In this document: piece after piece, positions 17,485-26,131 of the stretch
How the letters are laid out: the number at the start of each line of letters is the position of its first letter
Position numbering within the stretch: position 1 is the stretch's first letter
Source of the DNA: Actinocorallia longicatena
Lineage (GTDB): Bacteria > Actinomycetota > Actinomycetes > Streptosporangiales > Streptosporangiaceae
Assembly: GCF_039534125.1 (NCBI RefSeq)
Contig: NZ_BAAAUV010000002.1
Location: 372,001 to 436,000, forward strand
Reading direction: 5' to 3'
Length of the DNA stretch: 64,000 nucleotides
Program-made: the position numbers and the translations under genes
The notes under the pieces: generated by a model
Database searches by the model: none
The model's input: only the letters and a program-made list of their open reading frames with translations
Told to the model about the DNA's origin: nothing

Positions 17485-18747
17485 CTACAGATCCCTGGCC
17501 GTGCGGAAACCGGCGAAGATCTGCCGCCGGATCGGGTAGTCCCAGTTGCGGAAGGTGCCCCTGGAGGCCGTGGCGTCGGTCGCCCACGACCCGCCGCGCA
17601 GCACCTTGTAGTCCTTGCCGAAGAACACTTCCGAGTACTCCTTGTACGGGTAGGAGCGGAAGCCGGGGTATCCCCGGAAGTCCGTCGACGTCCACTCCCA
17701 CACATCTCCGATGAGCTGGCGCACCCCGGAGGGGGACGCTCCCTCACTGAAAGATCCCGCCTCGGAGGGCCGCAAACGGATCTGTCCCAGGTTGGCCCTT
17801 CCCGGCTCGAAGGTGTCACCCCACGGATAGCGCTGGGACCGCTGCGTCTCCGGGTTCCAGCGGGCCGCCTTCTCCCACTCCCGCTCGGTGGGCAGCCGCC
17901 GCCCGGCCCAGCGCGCGTAGGCGTCGGCCTCGTACCAGCAGACGTGCTGGACGGCCTCGTCCGGCGGCACCTCCTCGACGGTCCCGAACCGGCGCCGCAG
18001 CCAGACGCCCTCCTTGAACCAGAAGGCGGGGGCGCCGATCTCCCTGCTCCGCCGCCACGCCCAGCCCTCGGGGGCCCACCAGCGCGGGTCGTCGTACCCG
18101 CCCGCCTCGATGAAGGCCTGGTAGGCGCCGTTGGTGACGGGCACGGTGTCGATGAGGTAGCCGGGCACGTCGACCCGGTGGGCGGGCTTCTCGTTGTCGT
18201 AGGCCGCCGGGTCGTCGCTGGTGCCCATCACGAACGGGCCGCCGGGGACCAGGGTCTCGGGCGCGAACGGCACGATCTCCCCCGGGACGCCCGCGGGCTC
18301 GGTGAAGGGGGCGGCCAGGGTGCGGAGCTGGTGGGTGGCCAGCATGGTCTCGTCATGCTGGTGCTCGTGCTGGATGACCATCTCGTAGAGGAAGCGGTTG
18401 TGCGGGCCGAGGCCGTCCAGGGCGTCCAGGACCTTGTTCCGCACGGTCCGGATGTAGGAGCGCGCCTCCGCAGGGGGCAGCAGCGGCAGGGCGGGGCGGG
18501 ACGCGCGGGGATGCTCGAACGCGTCGTAGAGGGTGTCGATCTCCGGGCGCAGGGGCGCGATGCCGTGCGCCTCGCGCAGCAGCCACAGCTCCTCGTAGTT
18601 GCCGACATGGGCGAGGTCCCACACCAGCGGCGACATCAACGGCGACACCTGGGAGACGAGCTGGTCGTCCTCCAGGGCGGTCAGCAGATGGCTGCGTTCG
18701 CGCACGGCCGTCAGGTCCGCCGCGATCCGTTCCTTCAGCGCGTCCAC
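17485..18747 (-). CDS. egtB: Hercynine oxygenase
   Basis: The 420-residue non-heme iron enzyme joins gamma-glutamylcysteine to hercynine and oxidises the sulfur. It has an N-terminal DinB-like half carrying the iron motif HEHQHDE (HxxxHxE) and LAHVGNYEELWLL, and a C-terminal formylglycine-generating-enzyme-like half (GGPFVMGTSDDP, RLPTEREWEKAARW, LRGGSWATD, IFAGFRTARDL). The GTG start overlaps egtA by 13 bases and has AAGGAG at 5 bases; that ribosome site lies in the last copy of a 15-base tandem repeat. The use of gamma-glutamylcysteine, the mycobacterial route, follows from egtA being present. Confidence 0.93.
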   Translation of the reverse strand: MDALKERIAADLTAVRERSHLLTALEDDQLVSQVSPLMSPLVWDLAHVGNYEELWLLREAHGIAPLRPEIDTLYDAFEHPRASRPALPLLPPAEARSYIRTVRNKVLDALDGLGPHNRFLYEMVIQHEHQHDETMLATHQLRTLAAPFTEPAGVPGEIVPFAPETLVPGGPFVMGTSDDPAAYDNEKPAHRVDVPGYLIDTVPVTNGAYQAFIEAGGYDDPRWWAPEGWAWRRSREIGAPAFWFKEGVWLRRRFGTVEEVPPDEAVQHVCWYEADAYARWAGRRLPTEREWEKAARWNPETQRSQRYPWGDTFEPGRANLGQIRLRPSEAGSFSEGASPSGVRQLIGDVWEWTSTDFRGYPGFRSYPYKEYSEVFFGKDYKVLRGGSWATDATASRGTFRNWDYPIRRQIFAGFRTARDL

Positions 18748-19907
18748 ATCTGCTCCTTCGCTTGACGCTCCTCCGCTTGACGCTCCTTCGCCTGGTGCTC
18801 CCTCTCCCTGCGCACCGGCCCGGGACGGTCGTCGGCCGGGGTGCGGCCCCTGGCCACGTAGCGGTCGGCGTACTCGGCGGTGACGGTCTTCAGCGGCCCG
18901 TCGGGCAGGGCGGCCAGCGCGGCCTCGAAGCAGGCCAGGGCGGCGCGGCCCAGGGCCCGGTCGGTGAGGCCGTCGAGGGCGGCGACCGCCCAGCGGCCCG
19001 CGACCGGCTCGGCGGCGGCCTCGGCGGCGTCCGGGACGGCGTCCATCAGAGCCGAGACGACGGCCACCGGAACGCGCCAGTAGGGCTCCGGAAGAGCGTC
19101 GATCATGCGCAGTTCGAGCCAGCCCTGCGGGCGGACCGGCGGGAACAGCGTCGTCAGGTGGTAGGCGAAGTCGTCGAGGGTGGGGTCTCCGGAGCGCAGC
19201 CACTCGCGGAAGGTCATGCCGGGATCGGCGGTCCAGGACTCGCCGCGCACGAGCATCACCCGGGCGTCGAGGGCGTACTCCGCCCAGCTCGTCACGGGGT
19301 CGCCGCCGCGCGGCGCACCGGTGCGGGAGCGATCCATCCGGGCCCAGACGGCCTGCCGGGTGGAGCGCCAGCCGGTCAGCCTGCCCTCGTGGGTGGCGGA
19401 GTTGGCGAACGCGGCCACCAGCACCGGGCCGAGCATGTGGGCCAGCCGCCAGCGGCGCTCCACCTCGAGCCCCACATCGACGCTGACCTGCACCGACGCC
19501 GTCGCGCACATCATGGTCAGATCACCGAAGTACTCGCCCATGCAGCGGTAGCGCGGCTCGGTGAGCTGCATCGGGGGCACCCCGGCCGGGTCGACCCCGT
19601 AACCGTGGAGCTCGACCCCCGGAAGCCGCTCCCGTACCGCCTCCAGGTCTCGCTCCAGCGCCTCGCACACCTGCCCGGCCGTGGCGAACGGCAGCGTGCT
19701 CAGCTCCAGCTGGCCGCCGGGCTCGAAGGTGACCCTGCTCCCGGCCGGCAGGTCCGCCGCCAGCGCCGTCCGCAGCCGCGAGATCGCGACGACCTCGCCG
19801 CCCTCCCGGACGAACCACTCCGTCTCGGCCCCCACCCGCCGCGGCGGGCCCTTCTTGAAGCACACCCCGTGCACATGCTCGAAAACGTCGTCGACGGTAA
19901 GCCCCAC
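18735..19907 (-). CDS. egtA: Glutamate-cysteine ligase of ergothioneine synthesis
   Basis: The 390-residue GCS2-type ligase makes gamma-glutamylcysteine for EgtB. Visible signatures are VGAETEWFV, FEPGGQLELST, RYRCMGEYF, TASVQVSVD, FANSATHEGRLTGWRS and GWLELRMIDALP. It starts at GTG with a GGGAGGG ribosome site and is the first gene of egtABCD. The last 25 or so residues (after DDRPGPVRR) are a charged Lys/Glu/Gln tail made by a 15-base DNA repeat and are not part of the usual fold. egtE, the C-S lyase, is not in this window. Confidence 0.92.
   Translation of the reverse strand: MGLTVDDVFEHVHGVCFKKGPPRRVGAETEWFVREGGEVVAISRLRTALAADLPAGSRVTFEPGGQLELSTLPFATAGQVCEALERDLEAVRERLPGVELHGYGVDPAGVPPMQLTEPRYRCMGEYFGDLTMMCATASVQVSVDVGLEVERRWRLAHMLGPVLVAAFANSATHEGRLTGWRSTRQAVWARMDRSRTGAPRGGDPVTSWAEYALDARVMLVRGESWTADPGMTFREWLRSGDPTLDDFAYHLTTLFPPVRPQGWLELRMIDALPEPYWRVPVAVVSALMDAVPDAAEAAAEPVAGRWAVAALDGLTDRALGRAALACFEAALAALPDGPLKTVTAEYADRYVARGRTPADDRPGPVRREREHQAKERQAEERQAKEQMWTR
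18751..18810 (-). repeat. Four tandem 15-base units across the egtA-egtB junction
   Basis: Units at 18751-18765, 18766-18780, 18781-18795 and the diverged 18796-18810 have a 15-base period. On the coding strand each of the first three contains GAAGGAG or GGAGGAG. They encode the charged tail of EgtA, and the one nearest egtB supplies its Shine-Dalgarno. Confidence 0.75.
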
Positions 19908-20012
19908 TCGCCCTCCCAGGGTCCGTCTTTCACCCTCCCCTTGTGAACCGGATCACCGATCCCCCTGAATCGGAAAATCTGAGTGAACTACGCAACATGC
20001 CGAAATACTGGG

Positions 20013-20642
20013 TCAATCCCTAGGGAGCGCGCTCGGGTAGTCGAGGCCCTGTTCGAGCATGTCGAAGATCGTCCCGATCAGGCTCGGCAGCGAGGTGCCG
20101 GGGCGCCTGCGCCACAGGTCGGCAGCGGTCTGGAACGCCGTGCTCGCGATCGCGGCGACGACGTAGGGCCGGTCGTCCTCCAGCGGATCGACGCCCATCC
20201 GCAGGGCGATCTCGGCGGCCAGGTCGGTGCACTTCTTCTGCTGGTGCTCCAGGCTGCTGCCCAGAACCCCGGGACTGGTCATCATCATGCGCTGGAACAG
20301 GTCGAAGCGGGCGGGCGAGAAGCCGCCGGCCCCGCCCTCGCAGTCCTCGGCGATGACCGTCGCCGCCGCCCGGACGGCCGTCAGGACCGGCTCGGCCGCG
20401 GGCCTGGAGCGCAGCGCCGCCAGGACGGCCTCCTGCATCTCCTCCTGGAAGGTGAGGACCACGTCCTCCTTCGACCGGAAGTAGCGGAAGAAGGTCCGGG
20501 ACGACACGTCGACCGCGTCCGAGATCTCCTCGACGGTGACCTCCTCGAACCCCCGCTCCTCGAACAGGCGGAAGGCGGCGTCGACGAGGGCCTCGCGGGT
20601 GGCCTGCTTCTTGCGCTCGCGGCGCCCCATGTCGACCGTCAT
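20013..20642 (-). CDS. TetR-family regulator, probable repressor of the divergent MFS exporter
   Basis: The 209-residue protein has the TetR helix-turn-helix at about residues 10-60 (TREALVDAAFRLFEERGFEEVTVEEISDAV, SSRTFFRYFRSKEDVV) and an all-helical ligand domain with LFQRMMMTSP. The ATG at 20642 (or 20630) is the start. It is divergent from the MFS gene at 20791, with an imperfect palindrome between them, so it most likely represses both genes until a transported compound binds. The ligand is unknown. Confidence 0.9.
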   Translation of the reverse strand: MTVDMGRRERKKQATREALVDAAFRLFEERGFEEVTVEEISDAVDVSSRTFFRYFRSKEDVVLTFQEEMQEAVLAALRSRPAAEPVLTAVRAAATVIAEDCEGGAGGFSPARFDLFQRMMMTSPGVLGSSLEHQQKKCTDLAAEIALRMGVDPLEDDRPYVVAAIASTAFQTAADLWRRRPGTSLPSLIGTIFDMLEQGLDYPSALPRD

Positions 20643-20711
20643 GGGCGCATGATACGCCGCTCGTCAGCGGAGGACAAAGGTCTCGGTCCGCCAACTGTCT
20701 TCACGTGACTC

Positions 20712-20745
20712 ATGTCTCAAGCATACGTTCGTCGCTTGACGACAT
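20712..20745. promoter_or_regulatory. Candidate TetR operator with -35 element for the MFS gene
   Basis: Two nested arms, ATGTC (20712-20716)/GACAT (20741-20745) and TCAAGC (20717-20722)/GCTTGA (20734-20739), form an imperfect dyad. TTGACG at 20736-20741, overlapping the right arm, is a good -35 for the MFS gene, so bound repressor would block polymerase. Confidence 0.5.
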
Positions 20746-20790
20746 CTGTCACATCATGACACTTTGACGGAAGCCGAACAGGAGGACCCC

Positions 20791-22359
20791 TTGACCCAGA
20801 CCACGCTCGAACGCCCGATCACACCCCGCCCACGCACCGGCCTCGGCCATCCCTGGCTCACCCTCGTCGCGGTCTCCCTGGGCGTGATGATGGTCGGCCT
20901 CGACGCCACCGTCGTCTCCATCGCCAACCCGGCCATCGCCGCCGACCTGGGCGCCGACCTGTCGGGGCTCCAGTGGGTCACCAACGCCTATCTGCTGGCG
21001 CTGGCCGTCACGCTGATCCCGGCAGGCAAGATCGCCGACCGCTTCGGCCGCCGGGCGACCTTCGTCGCCGGGATCATCGGCTTCGCCGCCGCCTCCGTCG
21101 CGGTGGGGCTCGCCCCGAGCCTCGGCTGGGTGATCGCCTTCCGGGTGCTGCAGGGGTTCGCGGGGGCACTCCTGCAGCCCGCCTCGCTGGCGATCCTGCG
21201 CAACACCTTCCCGCCGGAAAGGCTCAACGCCGCCATCGGGATCTGGGGCGCCACCGTCGGCATCTCGATCGCGGGCGGGCCGATCGTCGGCGGCCTGCTC
21301 GTCGAGCACGCCACCTGGGAGTCGGTGTTCTTCCTCAACGCGCCGCTCGGCCTGATCGCCCTGGTCATGAGCCTGTGGGTGATCCGCGAGTCGCGCGGCG
21401 AGGACCCGCACGGCTCGTTCGACCTGCCGGGCGTCGCGCTGCTGTCGGGGTCGCTCTTCGCGCTCGTCTGGGGGCTGATCAAGGCCGGATCCGACGGCTT
21501 CGGCGCCCAGGTGCCGATGGCGTCGTTCGCGGCGGCGGCCGTCCTCATGGCGCTGTTCGTCGCCAACGAGCTGCGCGCGGAGCATCCGCTGCTGCCGCTG
21601 GGGCTGTTCCGGTCGGCGTCCCTGTCGGCCGCGACGGTGCTGATCGTGCTGGGCTTCTTCGCGATGTTCGGAACGATCTTCTTCATCACGCTCTACCTCC
21701 AGCAGATCCACGGGATGAGCCCGGTCGACGCGGGCGTCCGGATGCTTCCGATGACCGGCGTGTTCATCGTCGCCTCGCCGATCGCGGGGGCGCTGACCCA
21801 GCGGTTCGGGCCCCGGGTGCCGCTGATGCTCGGCATGGCGATCACGGCCGCCGCGATGTTCGGGCTGTCGCGGATCGGCGTGGACGCCGCCTACTCCGCG
21901 ATCTGGCCGTGGTTCGTGCTGATCGGCACCGCGTTCGGGCTGGTGATCGTCGCGGGGACCGAGGCGATCGTCGGGAACGCCCCCGCCCATCTGGCCGGGG
22001 TCGCGGGCGGGCTCCAGCAGACCGCCTCACAGCTCGGCGGCGTCCTGGGGACCTCGGTCCTCGGCACGATCCTCGCCACCCGCGTGGACGGCGCGTTCGC
22101 CGCCCGGCTCACCGAGGCCGGCGTCCCGGCGGCCACCACCGAGCACCTGGCCTCCTCGACGGGCGCGGTCTCCCAGGGCGTCGCGCCCGCCACGGAACCC
22201 GCCCTGACCGACGCCGTGACCTCGGCCGCCCACCTGGCCTTCATGGACGGCTTCCAGACGTCCATGGCGGTCGCGGGCGCCGTCGCCCTGGCGGCCACCC
22301 TCGTCGCCCTGACCGTCCGCAAGGGCGCCTCCCCCGTGACCCCCGGTCACGGCGTCTGA
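20791..22359 (+). CDS. MFS drug/metabolite exporter, DHA2 (EmrB/QacA) 14-helix family
   Basis: The 522-residue transporter shows the DHA2 hallmarks LDATVVSIANPAIAADL in helix 1, WVTNAYLLALAV in helix 2, the loop GKIADRFGRR, and motif C in helix 5 (ISIAGGPIVGGLL). Members export drugs, dyes or secondary metabolites using the proton gradient. I chose TTG at 20791, which has AGGAGGA at 4 bases, over the TTG at 20764, whose extra 9 residues would contain the ribosome site. The adjacent TetR regulator supports an efflux role. Confidence 0.92.
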   Translation: MTQTTLERPITPRPRTGLGHPWLTLVAVSLGVMMVGLDATVVSIANPAIAADLGADLSGLQWVTNAYLLALAVTLIPAGKIADRFGRRATFVAGIIGFAAASVAVGLAPSLGWVIAFRVLQGFAGALLQPASLAILRNTFPPERLNAAIGIWGATVGISIAGGPIVGGLLVEHATWESVFFLNAPLGLIALVMSLWVIRESRGEDPHGSFDLPGVALLSGSLFALVWGLIKAGSDGFGAQVPMASFAAAAVLMALFVANELRAEHPLLPLGLFRSASLSAATVLIVLGFFAMFGTIFFITLYLQQIHGMSPVDAGVRMLPMTGVFIVASPIAGALTQRFGPRVPLMLGMAITAAAMFGLSRIGVDAAYSAIWPWFVLIGTAFGLVIVAGTEAIVGNAPAHLAGVAGGLQQTASQLGGVLGTSVLGTILATRVDGAFAARLTEAGVPAATTEHLASSTGAVSQGVAPATEPALTDAVTSAAHLAFMDGFQTSMAVAGAVALAATLVALTVRKGASPVTPGHGV

Positions 22360-22494
22360 CCTCGGTCGAGCGCACCGGCGAGCTCCCGCCACCGCGCGGC
22401 GGGCGGCCGGACCCCTCGGTGATCACATGCAGGTTCACCTGGTCCGCGCCCGCGCGCCTGGCCGGGCTGGCCCTGCACGGGATCGTGACGCCCG

Positions 22495-22947
22495 TCAGCG
22501 CTCCCGCGCCACGAGCGGGGTGATGTCGCGGTCCTTGAGCTCGTTGACCTCGCGCCAGGCCCGGACGCGGGAGGGGGTCAGCCGGAAGTAGAGGTAGGGG
22601 TTCGGCTCGGCGCGCGGGTCGAAGCCGGTCTTGGCGGCGAAGGCGTCGCCCAGGGCGGCCGGCAGGGACGCCGGGTCGAGCGCCTCGGCCGACGCCTCGA
22701 TGAGGACCAGGTCACGGGTGGGACCCACCCCGACCCTGGCCAGACCGGACGCGGCGAGGTTGCGGGCCGTGGGCGTGGCCGCCGCCGTGGAGATCAGGAG
22801 CGTCTCCCCCTCCCAGAGGAAGGACAGCGGGACCAGGTGCGGCGTGCCGGTCCCCGGATCGGCGGTCGCGATCCAGGCGTCCACGTCGTTCTCGAGGCGG
22901 TCGAGGGTGTCGCGGCGGCGCCGTTCGGCGGTACGGGGTGCTTCCAT
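22495..22947 (-). CDS. PPOX-fold (pyridoxamine 5'-phosphate oxidase-like) protein, possibly F420- or flavin-dependent
   Basis: The 150-residue protein has the split-barrel sequence VDAWIATADPGTGTPHLVPLSFLW, LLISTAAATPTARNLAASG and LVLIEASAEA. These match small actinomycete PPOX-class proteins that bind FMN or F420 and reduce diverse compounds. The C-terminal stretch PYLYFRLTPSRVRAWREVNE completes the barrel. It is a single gene convergent with the MFS exporter. Cofactor and substrate cannot be decided from the sequence. Confidence 0.75.
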   Translation of the reverse strand: MEAPRTAERRRRDTLDRLENDVDAWIATADPGTGTPHLVPLSFLWEGETLLISTAAATPTARNLAASGLARVGVGPTRDLVLIEASAEALDPASLPAALGDAFAAKTGFDPRAEPNPYLYFRLTPSRVRAWREVNELKDRDITPLVARER

Positions 22948-22999
22948 GCGGACCAGCTTAAGATCACCCCGCCCCGCGCACCGTGGTGGACCCGGTCGT

Positions 23000-23590
23000 C
23001 TAGACCCTCGCGAGGTCGGCGAAGGTGGCGTTGAGGTTGAGGCCCTCGGAGAGCTCGACGGCGAGGCGCTCGCTGTGGACGGCCGCGACCTCGTAGGAGC
23101 GGCCGGAGCCGTCGAGGCGGTACTCGTCGACGGACTGGACGCGGCCCTTGTCGACGGCCACGACGAGGAAGACGGGGATGCGCTGGCCCGCGTACTCGGC
23201 CAGTTTCTGCGCGAAGCCCGTCCGGGAGGCCGGGTCGGTGACCTCGATGGCGGTGCAGACGTCGGCGGAGGTCGGTTCCGCCCCCTCGGGAAGGGGACGG
23301 AACACGCTGACGTCGGGCCGCCGGATCGTGAACCGGGAGCGGCCGCGCCGGGTCGAGAACTTCATGTCGGCGTCCCTGCGGACCTCGGCCGAACCGGGGG
23401 TCGGCCGCACCGGGCTGAGCGCGGCGACGAGGTTGCGGACCACCCGCCGCCGCTCCGACGACGGCGGTTCGCGGTGGACGACCCGGCCGTCGACGACCTC
23501 GATCAGGTCGGCGACCTCCCTCGGCAGAGCGTCGTACTCCTCTTCGGTCAGGTGAAGGCCGGCGGACACGATCGTCTGGTCGGGAAGCAT
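23000..23590 (-). CDS. Uma2-family (DUF820) putative endonuclease
   Basis: The 196-residue protein has the Uma2 architecture: LTEEEYDALPREVADLIEVVDGRVV at the start, then RRPDVSVFRP (metal-binding Asp) and AIEVTDPASR with a basic region after it, arranged like a PD-(D/E)xK nuclease core. Uma2 proteins are abundant in actinomycetes and cyanobacteria; their function is unknown and nuclease activity is predicted only by fold. A second, diverged Uma2 gene lies at 33084. It stands alone between the PPOX gene and ltp2. Confidence 0.8.
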   Translation of the reverse strand: MLPDQTIVSAGLHLTEEEYDALPREVADLIEVVDGRVVHREPPSSERRRVVRNLVAALSPVRPTPGSAEVRRDADMKFSTRRGRSRFTIRRPDVSVFRPLPEGAEPTSADVCTAIEVTDPASRTGFAQKLAEYAGQRIPVFLVVAVDKGRVQSVDEYRLDGSGRSYEVAAVHSERLAVELSEGLNLNATFADLARV

Positions 23591-23638
23591 GCCGTCGAGC
23601 CTAGCCGCGCGGTGACCTCTCTGTGATGTTCCGCCGCT

Positions 23639-24805
23639 TCAGAGAGTGAGGATGAGCCCGCTCGTCGGGACGCCGGTGCCCGCCGTCACCAGCACGTTGG
23701 AGACGTCCGCGACCTGGTTGGCCGCCGTTCCGCGCAGCTGCCTGACCGCCTCGGCGATGCCGTTCATCCCGTGGATGTAGGCCTCGCCGAGCTGGCCGCC
23801 GTGCGGGTTCACCGGGAGGTGGCCGTCGATCTCGATGCCGCCGTCCGCGATGAAGTTCCCGGCCTCGCCGCGCGGGCAGAACCCCAGCTCCTCGAGCTGC
23901 ACCAGCACGAACGGGGTGAAGTGGTCGTAGAGGATCGCGGTCTGGACGTCCGCGGGGGTCAGCCCCGACTGCGCCCACAGCTGCCCTCCGACGACGCCCA
24001 TGGCGGGCAGGTCGGTGAGGTCGGAGTCGCCGTAGTAGCTGAACATCATGTACTGGTCGGCGCCCGAGCCCTGTGCCGCGGCCGAGATGATCGCCGGCGT
24101 GTTGGGCAGGTCGCGGGCGCGCTCGGCCGACGTGACGACGATCGCGACCCCTCCGTCGGACTCCTGGCAGCAGTCCAGCAGATGGAGCGGGTCGACGATC
24201 CACCGCGACGCCTGGTGCTCCTCCAGCGTGATCGGCCGCTCGTAGAACCAGGCCGCCGGGTTGGTCGAGGCGTGGCGCCGCATCGCGACCGCGACCCGTC
24301 CGAAGTCCTCGCTGGTGACGCCGTAGGCGTGCATGTAGCGGCGGGCGTACATCGCCACCCAGCTCGCCGGCGTGGCGAAGCCGTAGGGCAGGTGCCAGGA
24401 GAACTCCAGGCCCTGCGGCGTGGCGCCGCGCGTCGAGGCGTTGGCCTGCCCGAAGCGGTGGCCGGAGCGCTCGTTGAACGCCCGGTAGCACACGACGGTC
24501 TTGGCCAGCCCCGCGGCGACGGCCGCGGCGGCGTGGGCGACGGTGCCCGCCGCGGCGCCGCCGCCGTACTCGACGCGGGAGAAGAAGGTCAGCTCGCCGA
24601 TGCCCAGCTCGCGGGCGACGGCGATCTCGGTGTTCACGTCCTGGGTGAAGGTCACCAGCCCGTCCACCTCGGACGGTGACAGGCCCGCGTCCTTGATGGC
24701 GGCCAGGCACGCCTCGGCGGCGAGCTGGAGCTCGGAGCGTCCGGACTCCTTGGAGAACTCGGTCGCGCCGATCCCGGCGATGGCGGTCTTGCCAGAGAGG
24801 CTCAT
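23639..24805 (-). CDS. ltp2: Ltp2-like steroid side-chain aldolase (thiolase fold)
   Basis: The 388-residue thiolase-fold protein lacks a classical thiolase Cys nucleophile and has the lipid-transfer-protein/aldolase features GIGATEFSKESGRSELQLAAEA, DGLVTFTQDVNTE, YGDSDLTDLPA and NPHGGQLGEAYIHGMNG. Ltp2 enzymes perform the retro-aldol cleavage that releases propionyl-CoA and yields the 17-keto steroid at the end of side-chain degradation, and need the DUF35 domain of ChsH2 as partner. That partner is the fused protein encoded immediately upstream, whose stop overlaps this ATG (ATGA). It is the last gene of a fadD17-chsE-chsH-ltp2 operon. Confidence 0.88.
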   Translation of the reverse strand: MSLSGKTAIAGIGATEFSKESGRSELQLAAEACLAAIKDAGLSPSEVDGLVTFTQDVNTEIAVARELGIGELTFFSRVEYGGGAAAGTVAHAAAAVAAGLAKTVVCYRAFNERSGHRFGQANASTRGATPQGLEFSWHLPYGFATPASWVAMYARRYMHAYGVTSEDFGRVAVAMRRHASTNPAAWFYERPITLEEHQASRWIVDPLHLLDCCQESDGGVAIVVTSAERARDLPNTPAIISAAAQGSGADQYMMFSYYGDSDLTDLPAMGVVGGQLWAQSGLTPADVQTAILYDHFTPFVLVQLEELGFCPRGEAGNFIADGGIEIDGHLPVNPHGGQLGEAYIHGMNGIAEAVRQLRGTAANQVADVSNVLVTAGTGVPTSGLILTL

Positions 24806-26055
24806 CGGAGCGTCACCGTCGCATTCACGTGGTCACCGAGGCTGACGGCGCCGCGCACCGTCACGACGTCCCCCTCGCGGGTTCCGGTCAGGGTCAGGGT
24901 GTCGCCCGCGTAGGCGGGGGCGCCGAGCCTGACCTTGATGCCGGCGACGGAGGCGCCGGGGTTGTTCTCCAGCACGTACCGCTGGACGAGCCCCATCGTG
25001 GTGAGGATGTTGAGGAAGATGTCCTTGGAGCCCTGCGCGCGGGCGAGGGCCACGTCGTGGTGGACCGGGGTGAAGTCCCTGGTCGCGATGGCCGTCGCGA
25101 CGATGAGGGTCGGGGTGAGGGGCAGTTCCAGGGCGTCCCAGTCCGAGCGGGTCTCCCGGACGGCTCTGGGCGCGGGCGGCGGGGTGCCGGCGGGCTGCCA
25201 CTGCGGGAGCGTCACGTCGTCGGAGATCTGCTGGAAGGTCAGCTGCACGGGCATCCCCACCGTGACGTCCTCCGGCGCGATGTCGAGGAGGTTGCCGATG
25301 ATGCGCGGCCCCTCCTCCAGCTCGACCAGGGCGACGACGTAGGGCGGCGTCCGTCCGGGCACCGGCGGATGGTGGTGGACGACGTGGCTGTAGACCGTCC
25401 CGCGGCCGGAGGCGACCACGAAGTCCCGCTTCGTGGCATGGCAGGACGGGCACATCGGGCCGGGCGGGTGCCGCAGCACGCCGCACTCCCCGCACTTCTG
25501 GATCCGCAGCTCGCCCTCGCGGGCGCCCGCCCAGAAGAACTCGGTGTCGAGCCCGATCGCGGGCAGGATCGGCTTGCCCGCCGGCCTGCGCTTCACCGGC
25601 AGGAACTTGAGGACGCGGAACAGCATCTCGCCGACCCGCTCGTCGCCCGAGTACCAGGCCTGGTGCCAGGTGACGAAGTAGCCCTCGCCCATCGCGGTGC
25701 GCTTCGGCCCGGCGATCCCCCCGAACCGCATCGTCGAGCGCAGCCGCTCCCCGATCCGGATCGGACGGTCGTAGGCGTGCTCGCAGTTGACGGCCACGAC
25801 CCCGGTGAAGCCGCCGGCGTTCAGCTTCTGCAGGATCTCGTCCGCCGCCGATCCGGCCTTCGTGTCCACCAGCCCGGGCATCGACCAGACCTGGAGCATC
25901 GCGGGCGGCGCCTCGGCCTCCCACGAGCCCTTCTCCCCCAGCGCCTGCTGCCAGTTCCGGATCATCGGGGCGTTCACGGGGTCCAGCGGCACGGGCGCGG
26001 GACGCTCCCCCAGCCCGGTCAGTTTCTCGGCGAGCGCCATCAGCTCGTCATGCAT
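24802..26055 (-). CDS. Fused ChsH2-ChsH1 enoyl-CoA hydratase with DUF35 domain
   Basis: The 417-residue protein joins three modules: an N-terminal hotdog like ChsH2 (about residues 1-165); a DUF35 module with zinc-ribbon Cys pairs (CGECG and CPSCH, about 185-205) and an OB fold to about 285; and a C-terminal MaoC hotdog (about 300-417) with ATRDFTPVHHD and QGSKDIFLNILTTMGLVQRY, which is ChsH1-like. In M. tuberculosis, ChsH1 and ChsH2 are separate subunits hydrating the 3-carbon side-chain enoyl-CoA of cholesterol catabolism, and the DUF35 part binds Ltp2. The ATG at 26055 has GGAG at 5 bases. Confidence 0.87.
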   Translation of the reverse strand: MHDELMALAEKLTGLGERPAPVPLDPVNAPMIRNWQQALGEKGSWEAEAPPAMLQVWSMPGLVDTKAGSAADEILQKLNAGGFTGVVAVNCEHAYDRPIRIGERLRSTMRFGGIAGPKRTAMGEGYFVTWHQAWYSGDERVGEMLFRVLKFLPVKRRPAGKPILPAIGLDTEFFWAGAREGELRIQKCGECGVLRHPPGPMCPSCHATKRDFVVASGRGTVYSHVVHHHPPVPGRTPPYVVALVELEEGPRIIGNLLDIAPEDVTVGMPVQLTFQQISDDVTLPQWQPAGTPPPAPRAVRETRSDWDALELPLTPTLIVATAIATRDFTPVHHDVALARAQGSKDIFLNILTTMGLVQRYVLENNPGASVAGIKVRLGAPAYAGDTLTLTGTREGDVVTVRGAVSLGDHVNATVTLR

Positions 26056-26091
26056 GCAAGCTCCAAAGACACGATTACTCCAGGACGAGCG

Positions 26092-26121
26092 GCGGCGGGC
26101 GGGGCGGGGCTCGCCCGCCGC
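26092..26121 (-). repeat. Intercistronic hairpin between the chsE and chsH fusion genes
   Basis: GCGGCGGGCG (26092-26101) and CGCCCGCCGC (26112-26121) form a 10-bp perfect stem in the 76-base gap. It could stabilise the upstream mRNA or partly terminate; no T run is present. Confidence 0.5.
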
Positions 26122-26131
26122 GGAAGGGGCG

